Below, piece by piece: positions 1-7,884 of a DNA stretch of 64,000 bases. Position 1 is the stretch's first letter, and every line of letters starts with the position of its first letter. The DNA is taken from assembly GCA_013822725.1 (NCBI GenBank), contig PNKX01000003.1, forward strand, positions 186,001-250,000, given 5' to 3'. Under the pieces are notes generated by a model. It did not search any database. It was not told the DNA's origin and was given only the letters and a program-made list of their open reading frames with translations. Origin of the DNA: Pirellula sp. (GTDB lineage: Bacteria; Planctomycetota; Planctomycetia; Pirellulales; Lacipirellulaceae). Position numbers and translations under genes: made by a program.

Positions 1-266
1 TTGAAACGCTGCAACGCGTTTTCGATTTCAGGGTAGGCCTGGTTGGAGAGCGACACGGCGTCGCCGACGAGATTCTCGACGGTGAACGGGTCTTGCTGCG
101 CGGCGACGCCGCCGGCTGGCGCCGCAGCGGCGGGAGCTCCGGCTGCCGGCGGTGCGCCAGCGGCCGGGGCCTGGGCCAAGACGGCGCCGTGCTGCATGCC
201 GATTACCGCGGCGGTCAGAGCGGCGAGGCTCCGACCGAGGGCGCCGCGAAACGTGGGCAAAGTCAT
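1..266 (-). CDS. Secreted Ala/Pro-rich protein, 5' part only (probable planctomycete TPR protein)
   Basis: The gene runs off the left edge, so only about the first 88 residues are visible. It begins at ATG 266 with a signal-peptide-like N-terminus: a basic start, then an Ala/Leu-rich stretch ending near residue 32 in LAQA. A low-complexity Ala/Pro/Gly linker follows, then a conserved-looking segment (QQDPFTVENLVGDAVSLSNQ) leading into YPEIENALQRF. From memory, this kind of start belongs to exported tetratricopeptide proteins common in Planctomycetes, but the repeats lie outside the window and the family call is inference. Export looks clear; the function does not. Confidence 0.55.
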   Translation of the reverse strand, partial: MTLPTFRGALGRSLAALTAAVIGMQHGAVLAQAPAAGAPPAAGAPAAAAPAGGVAAQQDPFTVENLVGDAVSLSNQAYPEIENALQRF

Positions 267-815
267 GATTAACCTTTCGTGAGTAGATGCCCTCGGCGCG
301 GTCAATGGTCGCCGAGGATTTGAATTGAATGGTCTGGTGCCTGGGTGGGTAGTGCGCCGGCGGCGCTCCCCTCATTCTAAGCGAAGTCGAGGGATCAACG
401 ACACTAGATTGTAGGGAGTCGGGGCCTTAGGGCTATGGGGCGGCGGCGGTTCGCAGAACTGTAGCGATCGTATCGATTAGGCTGCTTTCGGGGCGCTGGG
501 GATTCGACCGCCAAGGACGCCAAGGTTCGCCATGGGAATGCGGGGAGGAATTGAACCACGACGGGCACGACGGGCACGACGAAATGGAGGAGAACATTCG
601 TCGCGCTGTCATTTCGAGGTACTCCGAGGAATCTGGCCGGACCCCTCGGAGTACCTCGGGGTGACTGGGAATAGGGCGCCGCGACCTCGCCGGGACGTTT
701 CTCGACGCCTCACGGGAAACTGCCTATATTGAGGTTCTCTACGATTCGCGCGGCGTCCTAGTTCTGGGGCTCCGCCGGCTGATTTGTCGTTTCGTTGCAC
801 AAAGGAACCCCAAGC
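267..815. other. Intergenic region with palindromic repeats
   Basis: This 549-base gap separates the divergent partial gene and the ABC permease. It should hold both promoters, but I see no convincing -35/-10 pair. It contains a direct repetition of CACGACGGG-type units near 555-580 and a strong palindrome at 608-665. No credible coding frame is visible on either strand. Confidence 0.5.
608..665. repeat. Palindromic repeat, GAGGTACTCC family
   Basis: The inverted arms CGAGGTACTCCGAGG and CCTCGGAGTACCTCG are separated by about 16 bases. Related copies lie at 19095-19160 and 63266-63293, and a longer relative occurs at 47664-47753 and 60600-60690. Confidence 0.8.
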
Positions 816-2603
816 TTGTTGGTCGGGCCCGTTTTTAACCGCGAGTTGGCGACGGCCCCCCGGTCTTGGCGGCTTTACCTTTCGCGAGCCATTTACGTCG
901 GCGCCCTGTTCGGGCTGGTCTGCACCGCGTGGCTCATTCTGTTTGGTTCGCAACCGATGCGCTCCCTGGGCGACTTGGCCCGGTTTGGAGCGGCGATCTT
1001 TGCGCTGCTCGCGCCGGTACAGTTGGCGCTAGCGATTGGATTCTCGGCGTTGCTCGCGGCGGCGGCGGTCGCGCAGGAAAAGGATCGGCGGACGCTCGAT
1101 CTGCTGCTGATGACGCGGATGACCAATTCTGAGTTGGTCGTCGGCAAACTCTTGGCAAGCATGCTGACGGTGCTCGTGCTGATCGCGGCCGGCCTGCCCC
1201 TCTTCTTGCTGCTGGCGATGCTGGGGGGAGTCTCGCACGCGCAGATCGCGCGGGTCTTCGGCGTGACGCTCGCGGCGGCGCTGGCGGCGGGGAGTTTGGG
1301 TTCGACGATCGCGCTGTGGCGCGAGAAGACGTTTCAATCGCTGGCGATGACGGCGCTGGCGCTGATGATCTGGCTGATCGCGGGCGAGGGGGTCGCGGCG
1401 CTTGGGGCGGGCGCGTTCGGCGCGAGCTCGACCGAGTGGGCCGTCGCCGTGAGTCCGCTGCGGGCAATCTTTGCGGCCGCGGCGCCACGGACTTCGTTCA
1501 CGCCGATGTTCGCGGACGCGCCGTGGCTGGGCGCTCCTTCCGATTTCTTTACGATCGCCGCGGCGGCGCTCGCCTTGGGGCTGAACGTCCTAGCGATCGC
1601 GCTGGTCCGCGTGTGGAACCCGACGCGCGAAGCGCGGCCGCAGACGGCCGACGAGTCGCACGATGCGCCGCTCGTCGATGCCGAGGCGCCGCGGGATATT
1701 CACGCCGCGCCGGGCCGCACCAAGGAAGTGTGGGACAACCCCATTCTGTGGCGGGAGATCTGCACCTGGGCCTACGGCAAGAAAGTCGTGATCATCAAGC
1801 TGGCCTACCTGGCGATCTTCGCCGCCTGCTCCTGGGCGATGTATGGCGTGCTGCAAGCCGATCCGACGCCGACCGTCGGCGGAGCGCTGCCAGACGCCTC
1901 GCTAACCGTGGTCCCGCTGCTGGTGCTGGGCCTGGTGCTGGTGAACGCACTGGCGGTGACGTCGATCACCAACGAACGTGATGCGGGCGCTCTCGACCTG
2001 CTGCTGGTCACCGACCTGACGCCGAAGGAGATCATCTTCGGCAAGCTCGGCGGCGTGCTGTACAACGCGAAGGAAATGATCGTGCTGCCGGCGATGTTGT
2101 GCGTCGTTTGCTGGTGGTATGAGCGGCTCACGACGGAGAACTTGTTGTTCATGCTGGGCAGCCTCTTGGTGCTGAACGCCTTTGTGGCGATGTTGGGCGT
2201 TCACTCGGGGATGACGTACCCGAATTCACGCTCTGCCGTGGGGGTGAGCATCGGCACGCTGCTGTTTCTGCTGCTGGGCGTCGCGGTCTGCATGCGGATG
2301 ATGGTGGCGTTTCAGGCGAACTTCGAGAATCAACTGCTGTCGTTCGCGGCGTTCATGTTGGGAGGCGGGGCAGGGCTCTTCTTTGCGTTGGGACGGCGCA
2401 ACCCGTCGCCGGCGATTTGGTGGGCGTCGATGCTCGCGCCGTTCGCGACGTTCTACGTCATCTCCACATTCCTGCAGTTGAGCTACGGGGCCGCGGCGCT
2501 GGTGACCATTTTGATGTACGGATTCGCAACCGCGACGCTCTTGATCCCTGCGATCTTTGAGTTCGACGTCGCCACCGGGCGGACCACCGCGCGAGACATT
2601 TAG
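816..2603 (+). CDS. ABC-2 type transporter permease, fused two-half form
   Basis: Integral membrane protein of about 595 residues in which two ABC-2 permease halves are joined. Each half has the family hallmark of a charged segment before the membrane helices: QEKDRRTLDLLLMTRM near residue 85 and NERDAGALDLLLVTDL near 390, each followed by xGKL and a run of hydrophobic helices. The start is taken as TTG 816 because AAAGGA lies nine bases upstream; TTG 795 is in frame but has no ribosome site. It ends 14 bases before the CNNM pair. No ATP-binding subunit is encoded next to it in the window, so the substrate is unknown. It is a paralogue of the permease at 43780-45399. Confidence 0.82.
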   Translation: MLVGPVFNRELATAPRSWRLYLSRAIYVGALFGLVCTAWLILFGSQPMRSLGDLARFGAAIFALLAPVQLALAIGFSALLAAAAVAQEKDRRTLDLLLMTRMTNSELVVGKLLASMLTVLVLIAAGLPLFLLLAMLGGVSHAQIARVFGVTLAAALAAGSLGSTIALWREKTFQSLAMTALALMIWLIAGEGVAALGAGAFGASSTEWAVAVSPLRAIFAAAAPRTSFTPMFADAPWLGAPSDFFTIAAAALALGLNVLAIALVRVWNPTREARPQTADESHDAPLVDAEAPRDIHAAPGRTKEVWDNPILWREICTWAYGKKVVIIKLAYLAIFAACSWAMYGVLQADPTPTVGGALPDASLTVVPLLVLGLVLVNALAVTSITNERDAGALDLLLVTDLTPKEIIFGKLGGVLYNAKEMIVLPAMLCVVCWWYERLTTENLLFMLGSLLVLNAFVAMLGVHSGMTYPNSRSAVGVSIGTLLFLLLGVAVCMRMMVAFQANFENQLLSFAAFMLGGGAGLFFALGRRNPSPAIWWASMLAPFATFYVISTFLQLSYGAAALVTILMYGFATATLLIPAIFEFDVATGRTTARDI

Positions 2604-2617
2604 CAGCGCACGCCCCC

Positions 2618-3877
2618 ATGATCCAAGAATTCGGCCTCTACTTCGCCGCGATGCTCGTGCTGACAGCCTTCTCGGCTTTCTGCTCGTGCTCGGAGGCGGC
2701 GATCTTCTCGCTGCAGCCCGATGATCGTCGCGCTCTGCAGAAGGGAAACGCGGCCCAGCGTACGGCCGTCGAACTGATCGGCCGGCCTGATCGCTTGCTG
2801 ACGGCGATTCTGTTCTGGAACTTGATGTTCAACTTCGGCTTCTTCGTCGTCGGCTCGGCAGTGGAGTACGGACTGCACGCGGCGAGTCGCCATAGCGAGG
2901 CGGCCGTGCTGATGGGCTGCTCGCTATTGGGGATGATCGTGTTCGGCGAGATGCTGCCGAAGACCATCGGCGTGCAGCAGCCACGAGTATTCGCGAGTCT
3001 CTGCAGTCTGCCGCTGGCGGTGATGGTGCGCGTGGTCGACCCTGCGATGCCCTTCTTCGCCGCGGCGAACAACTTGCTGCAGCGGGTGCTGTTGCCGAAC
3101 TTCGAACGCGAGCCCTACCTCGAAATCAGCGACCTGGAACGGGCAATCGAGCTGTCGACGAGCGACGCGCAGCTGGCCGCGCAAGAGCAGTCGGCGCTGC
3201 GCAATATCGTACTCCTCTCGGAACTCCCCGCCGAGGAGTTGATGCGGCCCCGCAACCAATACAAAGTTTTCGCGGCGCCTGTCCATCTGGAGCAACTCGA
3301 GGGCGAACTTCCGCCGGCGGGATACATGCTGATTACGGAGGACGACAGCGACGACATCGCCGCCGCGATTCCGCTCAAGCAGCTTTCGACGATTCCGCGG
3401 CATCATCTCGAAAAGTTCGCTCAGCCGGTCGTCTATGTTCCTTGGTGCGCGACGGTGGCGATGATTCTCGACGAGCTTCGCCGTCAGGAGCGCGACGTTG
3501 CGGCCGTGGTCAACGAGTATGGCGAGACCATCGGCATCGTCACGATCGAAGACGTCCTCGAAACGATCTTCGAGGAGCAATCGAGCCGCAGTGCACGGCT
3601 GCTGGCCACGTCGTCGATCGTTCCGGTCGCGCCCGACCGGTGGCACGTCACCGGCATGACGAACCTGCGTCGCCTAAGCCGCCATTTCGACGTGCCGCTC
3701 GAAGCGTCGCGGAGCGTCACCGTCGCGGGCATCCTGCAGGAGCAGCTGCAACGGATCCCCGTCGAAGGGGACGAACTGTTGTGGAGCGGTTTTCATCTGC
3801 GGGTGATTGAAGTCGGCGACACGGGCGCCGTGAAGGTGGAGTTGCAGATTCCGCCCGCGGGAGGGCCGCTGCCATGA
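2618..3877 (+). CDS. CNNM/HlyC-CorC family membrane protein (DUF21, CBS pair, CorC_HlyC)
   Basis: A protein of 419 residues with the usual family order: DUF21 transmembrane domain (about 1-170, starting with the small-residue-rich helix FSAFCSCSEAAIFSL), a CBS-domain pair (about 205-330, with VVNEYGETIGIVTIEDVLE) and a C-terminal CorC_HlyC domain (about 335-415). The family is linked to Mg2+/Co2+ export and divalent-cation tolerance. The stop overlaps the start of the next gene by four bases (ATGA), so the two are translationally coupled and probably act together. Length and domain set are complete. The ion specificity cannot be read from sequence. Confidence 0.85.
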   Translation: MIQEFGLYFAAMLVLTAFSAFCSCSEAAIFSLQPDDRRALQKGNAAQRTAVELIGRPDRLLTAILFWNLMFNFGFFVVGSAVEYGLHAASRHSEAAVLMGCSLLGMIVFGEMLPKTIGVQQPRVFASLCSLPLAVMVRVVDPAMPFFAAANNLLQRVLLPNFEREPYLEISDLERAIELSTSDAQLAAQEQSALRNIVLLSELPAEELMRPRNQYKVFAAPVHLEQLEGELPPAGYMLITEDDSDDIAAAIPLKQLSTIPRHHLEKFAQPVVYVPWCATVAMILDELRRQERDVAAVVNEYGETIGIVTIEDVLETIFEEQSSRSARLLATSSIVPVAPDRWHVTGMTNLRRLSRHFDVPLEASRSVTVAGILQEQLQRIPVEGDELLWSGFHLRVIEVGDTGAVKVELQIPPAGGPLP

Positions 3878-4839
3878 TCGGAGCGATCGCCCTCTTCCTC
3901 GGCGCGTTGTCGATGAATGCGTTTTTCAGCGGAACCGAAACGGGGTTCTTCCGCCTCAGCCGCTTGCGGCTGGTGATGGAGGGGATCGCCGGCGATCGGA
4001 TGTCGCGGATTCTGCTCTGGTTCGCGAACCAGCCGTCGATCTTCGTGGCGACGGCATTGGTCGGCAACAATCTGGCGAACGATCTGACGTCGCTCTCGGT
4101 GGTCATGGCGACGGAAGCGATCTGGCCGGAGGGAGGCATTCTGGCGAGCGTGCTGCCGCCGCTGCTGGTGACGCCGTTCATGTTCATCTGCGGCGACTTG
4201 CTGCCGAAGAACGTCTTTTTCAACGCCCCGAACCGTTTGATGCGGCGGTCGACGCCGATCGTCGTCGTCGCGGCGATCTTGTTCGCGCCGATCACGTTTG
4301 TGCTGTGGCTGCTGAGCCTGGTGCTGCAGCTCTTCACGCGCGAGCGGCCGCAGGAGCTGCGCCTCACGCTCGCCCGCCGCGAGTTGACGGCGATGCTGGT
4401 CGAGGGGCACGAAGCGGGGTTACTGCGACCCGTGCAGCGGACGCTGGCCCAAACGATGCTCGCGATCGCCGGGCAACCGGTGAGAAACTATGCCTTGCCG
4501 ACGAGCCGCATGGTGCGCGTCACGACGACGATGAGTCGCAGCGACATGCTCCGGCTCGCCCAGCGCTACAACCGCACTTTGCTGCCGGTGGAAGATCCGC
4601 AGCAGAAGCGGCAGCTGGTCGGCTTTGTGCGCGCGATCGATCTCTTTCTGGAAAGCAACGAGACCGAGCTCCATCCCGAACCGTTCGTCGAGCTCGCCGA
4701 GAACGAAACGTTTCTCTCAGCGCTCGGCAAGCTGAGCGTCGCCGAGGATGCGCTGGGGCATGTCGTCGGCACCGGCGGCAAGAGCATCGGCTTCGTCAGC
4801 GGGCGCGATCTGCGGCAGGCGCTGCTGCGGACGCAGTGA
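3874..4839 (+). CDS. DUF21/CNNM membrane protein without the CorC_HlyC domain
   Basis: A protein of 321 residues whose first half is a second DUF21 transmembrane domain (MNAFFSGTETGFFRLSRLRL near the start, then ICGDLLPKNVFF around 110-121). The second half (about 190-318) resembles a CBS pair. It stops where the partner protein continues into CorC_HlyC, so that domain is missing. The start codon overlaps the previous stop. The pair could form a hetero-oligomeric cation transporter in the inner membrane (inference). The stop codon is followed at once by a palindromic element that may terminate transcription. Confidence 0.8.
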   Translation: MIGAIALFLGALSMNAFFSGTETGFFRLSRLRLVMEGIAGDRMSRILLWFANQPSIFVATALVGNNLANDLTSLSVVMATEAIWPEGGILASVLPPLLVTPFMFICGDLLPKNVFFNAPNRLMRRSTPIVVVAAILFAPITFVLWLLSLVLQLFTRERPQELRLTLARRELTAMLVEGHEAGLLRPVQRTLAQTMLAIAGQPVRNYALPTSRMVRVTTTMSRSDMLRLAQRYNRTLLPVEDPQQKRQLVGFVRAIDLFLESNETELHPEPFVELAENETFLSALGKLSVAEDALGHVVGTGGKSIGFVSGRDLRQALLRTQ

Positions 4840-4923
4840 AGCCCCTGGCTCTGCCAGGGGGTCGGTCACCATGTCGGTAGGCGTCGTCCTGCGGTGCGCT
4901 ACCCCCTGGCGGAGCCAGGGGCT
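4840..4923. repeat. Paired hairpin element, AGCCCC(T)GG family
   Basis: The left arm GCCCCTGGCTCTGCCAGGGG forms a hairpin, and the right part CCCCTGGCGGAGCCAGGGG forms another and also pairs with the left. The 7789-7874 element has the same layout, including an internal GTCGGT and a GCTACC before the right arm. It lies between convergent genes and could terminate both. Confidence 0.75.
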
Positions 4924-4927
4924 GCAA

Positions 4928-5164
4928 TTAGCGCGAGTAGCCGAGCGACTTGAAGATCGACAACATCTCTTCGAAGTTGATAAACCGGCGGCGATGCGAC
5001 AGCTTGTAGGTGTCGATCGCTCTGGCCAACTCGGCCGCATCGGGCGAGAGCTCGTTGTAGCTGTTGGCGAACTGCCGGCGCTCGCGCCCTGGGCCGTCAA
5101 CCGCGCCAAGCGTGTTACGTCGGTCGATGAAAGTCGTTTCGTCGGTGACCATCGTGCTCGACAT
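4928..5164 (-). CDS. Small conserved planctomycete protein of unknown function
   Basis: A protein of 78 residues. The start is ATG 5164, supported by TGGAG nine bases upstream; an in-frame start further upstream would add a Pro-rich stretch that does not look genuine. The C-terminal half is the conserved-looking part, with ELARAIDTYKLSHRRRF followed by INFEEMLSIFKSLGY. It reads as a short helical domain with a basic centre and no membrane segment or signal. I know this type from planctomycete genomes but know of no assigned function. It lies downstream of the flagellar TPR lipoprotein on the same strand, separated by about 200 bases. Confidence 0.7.
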   Translation of the reverse strand: MSSTMVTDETTFIDRRNTLGAVDGPGRERRQFANSYNELSPDAAELARAIDTYKLSHRRRFINFEEMLSIFKSLGYSR

Positions 5165-5370
5165 GGCAGGAACTCCAGGCAGGGGGGAGGGGGTGGCGGG
5201 CCGTCGCAACGGTCCAGGCGGGAGGAAGCCGCCGCAGCGAACTTCCGAGAAAACTTACCTCATGCGCCAGCCGCCGCCCGGGAATGCGTGAACTCGCACG
5301 CCTCTTCGGAGCCGCCTTCGCTGGCGTGCAGATCGGTCGTAACGGTTGTGCCGGGCGACGATTTCGGGGG

Positions 5371-6318
5371 CTAGCGCCGAATTGGCGTATCTACCCCAGG
5401 GACGCCGGCGCCTTCGAGTTGGGCCAGCAGCACTTTGCTCCCTTGGTGCTCGCCATTTAGCGCCAGCGCCTGCCGCACTGTCGCGGTCGCCTCGGTCGCC
5501 TGTCCCGCGTTGTTCTGCGCGAGGGCGAGTTGGTAGAGCAGTTCCGGCGGCGATTCGCCCTTTTGGCTAGCGGCGTAGAGGTTCGTCACCGCCTCTTCAG
5601 GCCGGCCAACGGAGCCGTAAGCCATGCCGGCGAGCCAGAGGGCCTCACGCGGCTCTTCGCCGGGCGGCGCCGCTTCGAACAGGTGATGAAGCGTCGTGAG
5701 GCAGCGTTGGGCGTGCCCCGTCTGGTACTGCAGTTCAGCAGTCAACTGCAGGACGTTGCCGTTGTTGGGGCTGTAGCGCAGCGCCTGATGCATGTCGGCT
5801 AAGGCCTGATCAAGCTCGCCGCGATGCCGGTAGACGCGGCCGCGCAGTTCCCACGCCCCGGCGAGCGTCGGGTCGAGCGCGATCGCTTCCTCGGCCTTCG
5901 CCAGTGCGCGATCGGCGAATCCCAGCCCGAGCAACATTTCGCCGCAGCGAACAACCGTGGGGCCATGCTGCGCATCGAGTTGCACGGCCGCCTGCATCTG
6001 GATCGCCGCCTCCTCGCGTTCGCCCTGCTTCCAAAGCGCCTCGGAGTACTGCCGGCGGGCGTCGATGTCGCGCGGGCTGGCGGCGACGGCGTGTTCGAGC
6101 AGCTTGCAGGCTTCGTCGGTTTCGCCTCGTTCGGCCGCGGCGACCGCATCGCACGACAGCTGCCGGCAGGTGGCGACCGAGTCGGGGACAATCTTCTGCT
6201 TGGGCCACGCCGAGCATCCGGCCGACGAAGCGACGAGTCCCCAGCCGACGCAACCGATGGCTGCCCAACGGGTCGTCTGGGAGTAGACCTGCTCGAACGG
6301 TCGAGGAGTTCGATTCAT
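5371..6318 (-). CDS. TPR-repeat lipoprotein coupled to fliN
   Basis: A protein of about 315 residues. The N-terminus has a hydrophobic stretch ending in the lipobox ASSAGC, so it should be a lipoprotein. The rest is a series of helical TPR units (for example EEAAIQMQAAVQLDAQHGPT, then ALAKAEEAIALDPTLAGAWE, then ALADMHQALRYSPNNGNVLQ). The start ATG 6318 overlaps the fliN stop (ATGA), so it is translated with the flagellar operon. Such proteins often act in assembling envelope complexes. A role in basal-body assembly or stability is inference from position, as no canonical flagellar gene has this make-up. Confidence 0.75.
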   Translation of the reverse strand: MNRTPRPFEQVYSQTTRWAAIGCVGWGLVASSAGCSAWPKQKIVPDSVATCRQLSCDAVAAAERGETDEACKLLEHAVAASPRDIDARRQYSEALWKQGEREEAAIQMQAAVQLDAQHGPTVVRCGEMLLGLGFADRALAKAEEAIALDPTLAGAWELRGRVYRHRGELDQALADMHQALRYSPNNGNVLQLTAELQYQTGHAQRCLTTLHHLFEAAPPGEEPREALWLAGMAYGSVGRPEEAVTNLYAASQKGESPPELLYQLALAQNNAGQATEATATVRQALALNGEHQGSKVLLAQLEGAGVPGVDTPIRR

Positions 6319-6887
6319 CAAGCGACGGCACTCTCGCCCACGATGAGTTCGGCCACGCGTACGCAGAAATTGTCGTTCAGCACCAACACTTCGCCGCGGG
6401 CGATCAGCCGACCGTTGACGTAGATGTCGGCGGGGTCGCCGGCCAGCTTGTCGAGCGGCACCACGGTTCCTTGGCGGAGCTTGAGGATCTCTTCCAGATG
6501 CATGTGCGTGCGGCCGAGCTCGATCGTCAGATCGAGTTGCACGTCACGCATCAGCTCGAGCGTCGCCGCTTCGGTGGTCGGCGGGGCGCCGGCGAATTCG
6601 TTGAACTTGAAGGTCTTCACGCCGCTCGGCATCGAGACGACCGGCTCGTCGACCGAAGCGAGGGCCATCTCGGCCTTCTGCAGCAGCAGTTCGATGTCGT
6701 TCTGCGAGATGGATCCGTCGCCCGAGGCGGCCGCTGGCTTCGGCTTGGGAGGAGCCATCGCCGGGGCAGACGCCGCCGGAGCGGGAGCCGCTGCAGGCTT
6801 TGGAGCGGCCGCCGCGGCGCCCTCTTGGGCCTGCCGCAACAGTTGCTCGATCTCATCCTGTTCGACTTGATGAGATTCTTCAGCCAT
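6318..6887 (-). CDS. fliN: Flagellar motor switch protein FliN with two FliM-like N-terminal motifs
   Basis: A protein of 189 residues, longer than a typical FliN of 100-140. The C-terminal SpoA/FliN domain (about 105-185) is complete, with VQLDLTIELGRTHMHLEEIL and DIYVNGRLIARGEVLVLNDN. The N-terminus carries two short motifs like the FliM EIDALL element: EQDEIEQLL (about 8-16) and ISQNDIELLL (about 60-69), joined by an Ala/Pro-rich linker. Start ATG 6887 is preferred because AAGGGA lies nine bases upstream; ATG 6896 would place that site too close. It forms part of the C-ring. The fliM gene that usually precedes fliN is absent here. Confidence 0.88.
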   Translation of the reverse strand: MAEESHQVEQDEIEQLLRQAQEGAAAAAPKPAAAPAPAASAPAMAPPKPKPAAASGDGSISQNDIELLLQKAEMALASVDEPVVSMPSGVKTFKFNEFAGAPPTTEAATLELMRDVQLDLTIELGRTHMHLEEILKLRQGTVVPLDKLAGDPADIYVNGRLIARGEVLVLNDNFCVRVAELIVGESAVA

Positions 6888-7034
6888 GGAATCCATTCCC
6901 TTCGAAAAGTTCAGCGACGACGCTGGCAGTTCCTTCCGCCGGCGTGACTCGCGACGCGTCGCAGTCGTGCGAAACCAAGGCGCCTCTCACTATTCATCGA
7001 ACCTCGGCCGAGGCTCGCTTCAGCGCGATCGGGC

Positions 7035-7655
7035 CTAACGCTCGATAAAGGCAAACTCGCTGAACACCGCCTCGCGGACCAGCGGCTTGCCCAAAGCGCG
7101 GTTGACTTTCTCCAAAACGACCCGTTTGATCAAGCCCAACCCCGGATCGGTGAAGTCGGCCGACTCCATCCCCCGGATAGCAATGGTGACCTGCTCGTTG
7201 AGCCGCTTCGCATGCAGTCCGAACCGCTCGGCGAACTCAGGTTCGTCGGCCGCTAGCACGACGCCGAAGAGCTCGAAGTCGATGCTCATGCTGGCGCCTG
7301 TCGACGGATTGAAGGCGATGACGTGGTAAGGACCCAGGCTGAGCTCGACTGTAGGCTGGTTACTCCCCTCGGCATGCTCACTACTGGCTGCGGCGTGTTC
7401 GTCATGTCCTGCGGCTTCAGCGGCCTCAGTGTCGGCTGCGGCCACTTCCGCGTCCGCTCCCTGAGCCGCCGCGACCAACCGTTTGCCAGTCTCGCGCGTT
7501 TCTTCCGCCGACGGCAAAAACGCCGTCGCCGCGGCGACTTCGATCAACACGATCACCGAGACGAACGCCAACGCCTTCACCAAGGTCATGATGCCGGGGC
7601 CGCGCTTGACGGGCGCTTCGGCGGCTGGCGCGGGGGCGTGGGCTGAGGCGGACAT
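7035..7655 (-). CDS. fliL: FliL-like flagellar basal-body protein
   Basis: A protein of 206 residues with one transmembrane helix (about 24-46) and a periplasmic domain that begins after an acidic Ala/Glu/His-rich linker. The distal part (about 100-205) fits the FliL stomatin-like fold, including the late KRVVLEKVNRALGKP and a VREAVFSEFAFIE ending. FliL stabilises the stator around the motor. Start ATG 7655 has AAGGAA nine bases upstream. It lies between flgE and fliN, the usual neighbourhood for fliL, although fliM is missing between fliL and fliN. Confidence 0.75.
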   Translation of the reverse strand: MSASAHAPAPAAEAPVKRGPGIMTLVKALAFVSVIVLIEVAAATAFLPSAEETRETGKRLVAAAQGADAEVAAADTEAAEAAGHDEHAAASSEHAEGSNQPTVELSLGPYHVIAFNPSTGASMSIDFELFGVVLAADEPEFAERFGLHAKRLNEQVTIAIRGMESADFTDPGLGLIKRVVLEKVNRALGKPLVREAVFSEFAFIER

Positions 7656-7788
7656 ATCGGGAATTCCTTGCGCAGAACCCCCCTCGGCAAACCGCACCGC
7701 GCGGCGGAGAGGGCGCACAATTCTAGCTTGGAATTCCCAACGGCACGGCAGTCATAACCGGCGCGACCGTCATGATGTTGAATCATGC

Positions 7789-7874
7789 AGCCCCGGGCTC
7801 CGCCCGGGGGTCGGTTTGCCTCACGAAATGGCGTCCGTCAACGCAACGCTACCTCCGGGCGGAGCCCGGGGCTA
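7789..7874. repeat. Paired hairpin element, AGCCCCGG family
   Basis: The left arm GCCCCGGGCTCCGCCCGGGG and right arm CTCCGGGCGGAGCCCGGGG pair with themselves and with each other. It sits in the 229-base gap between flgE and fliL and is laid out like the element at 4840-4923. Confidence 0.75.
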
Positions 7875-7884
7875 ACGGATACTA

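Noticed and set aside
1316..1981. Long alternative-frame Arg-rich frames inside the ABC permease and many other genes
   Set aside because: They are antisense or offset shadows of clear genes in GC-rich DNA.
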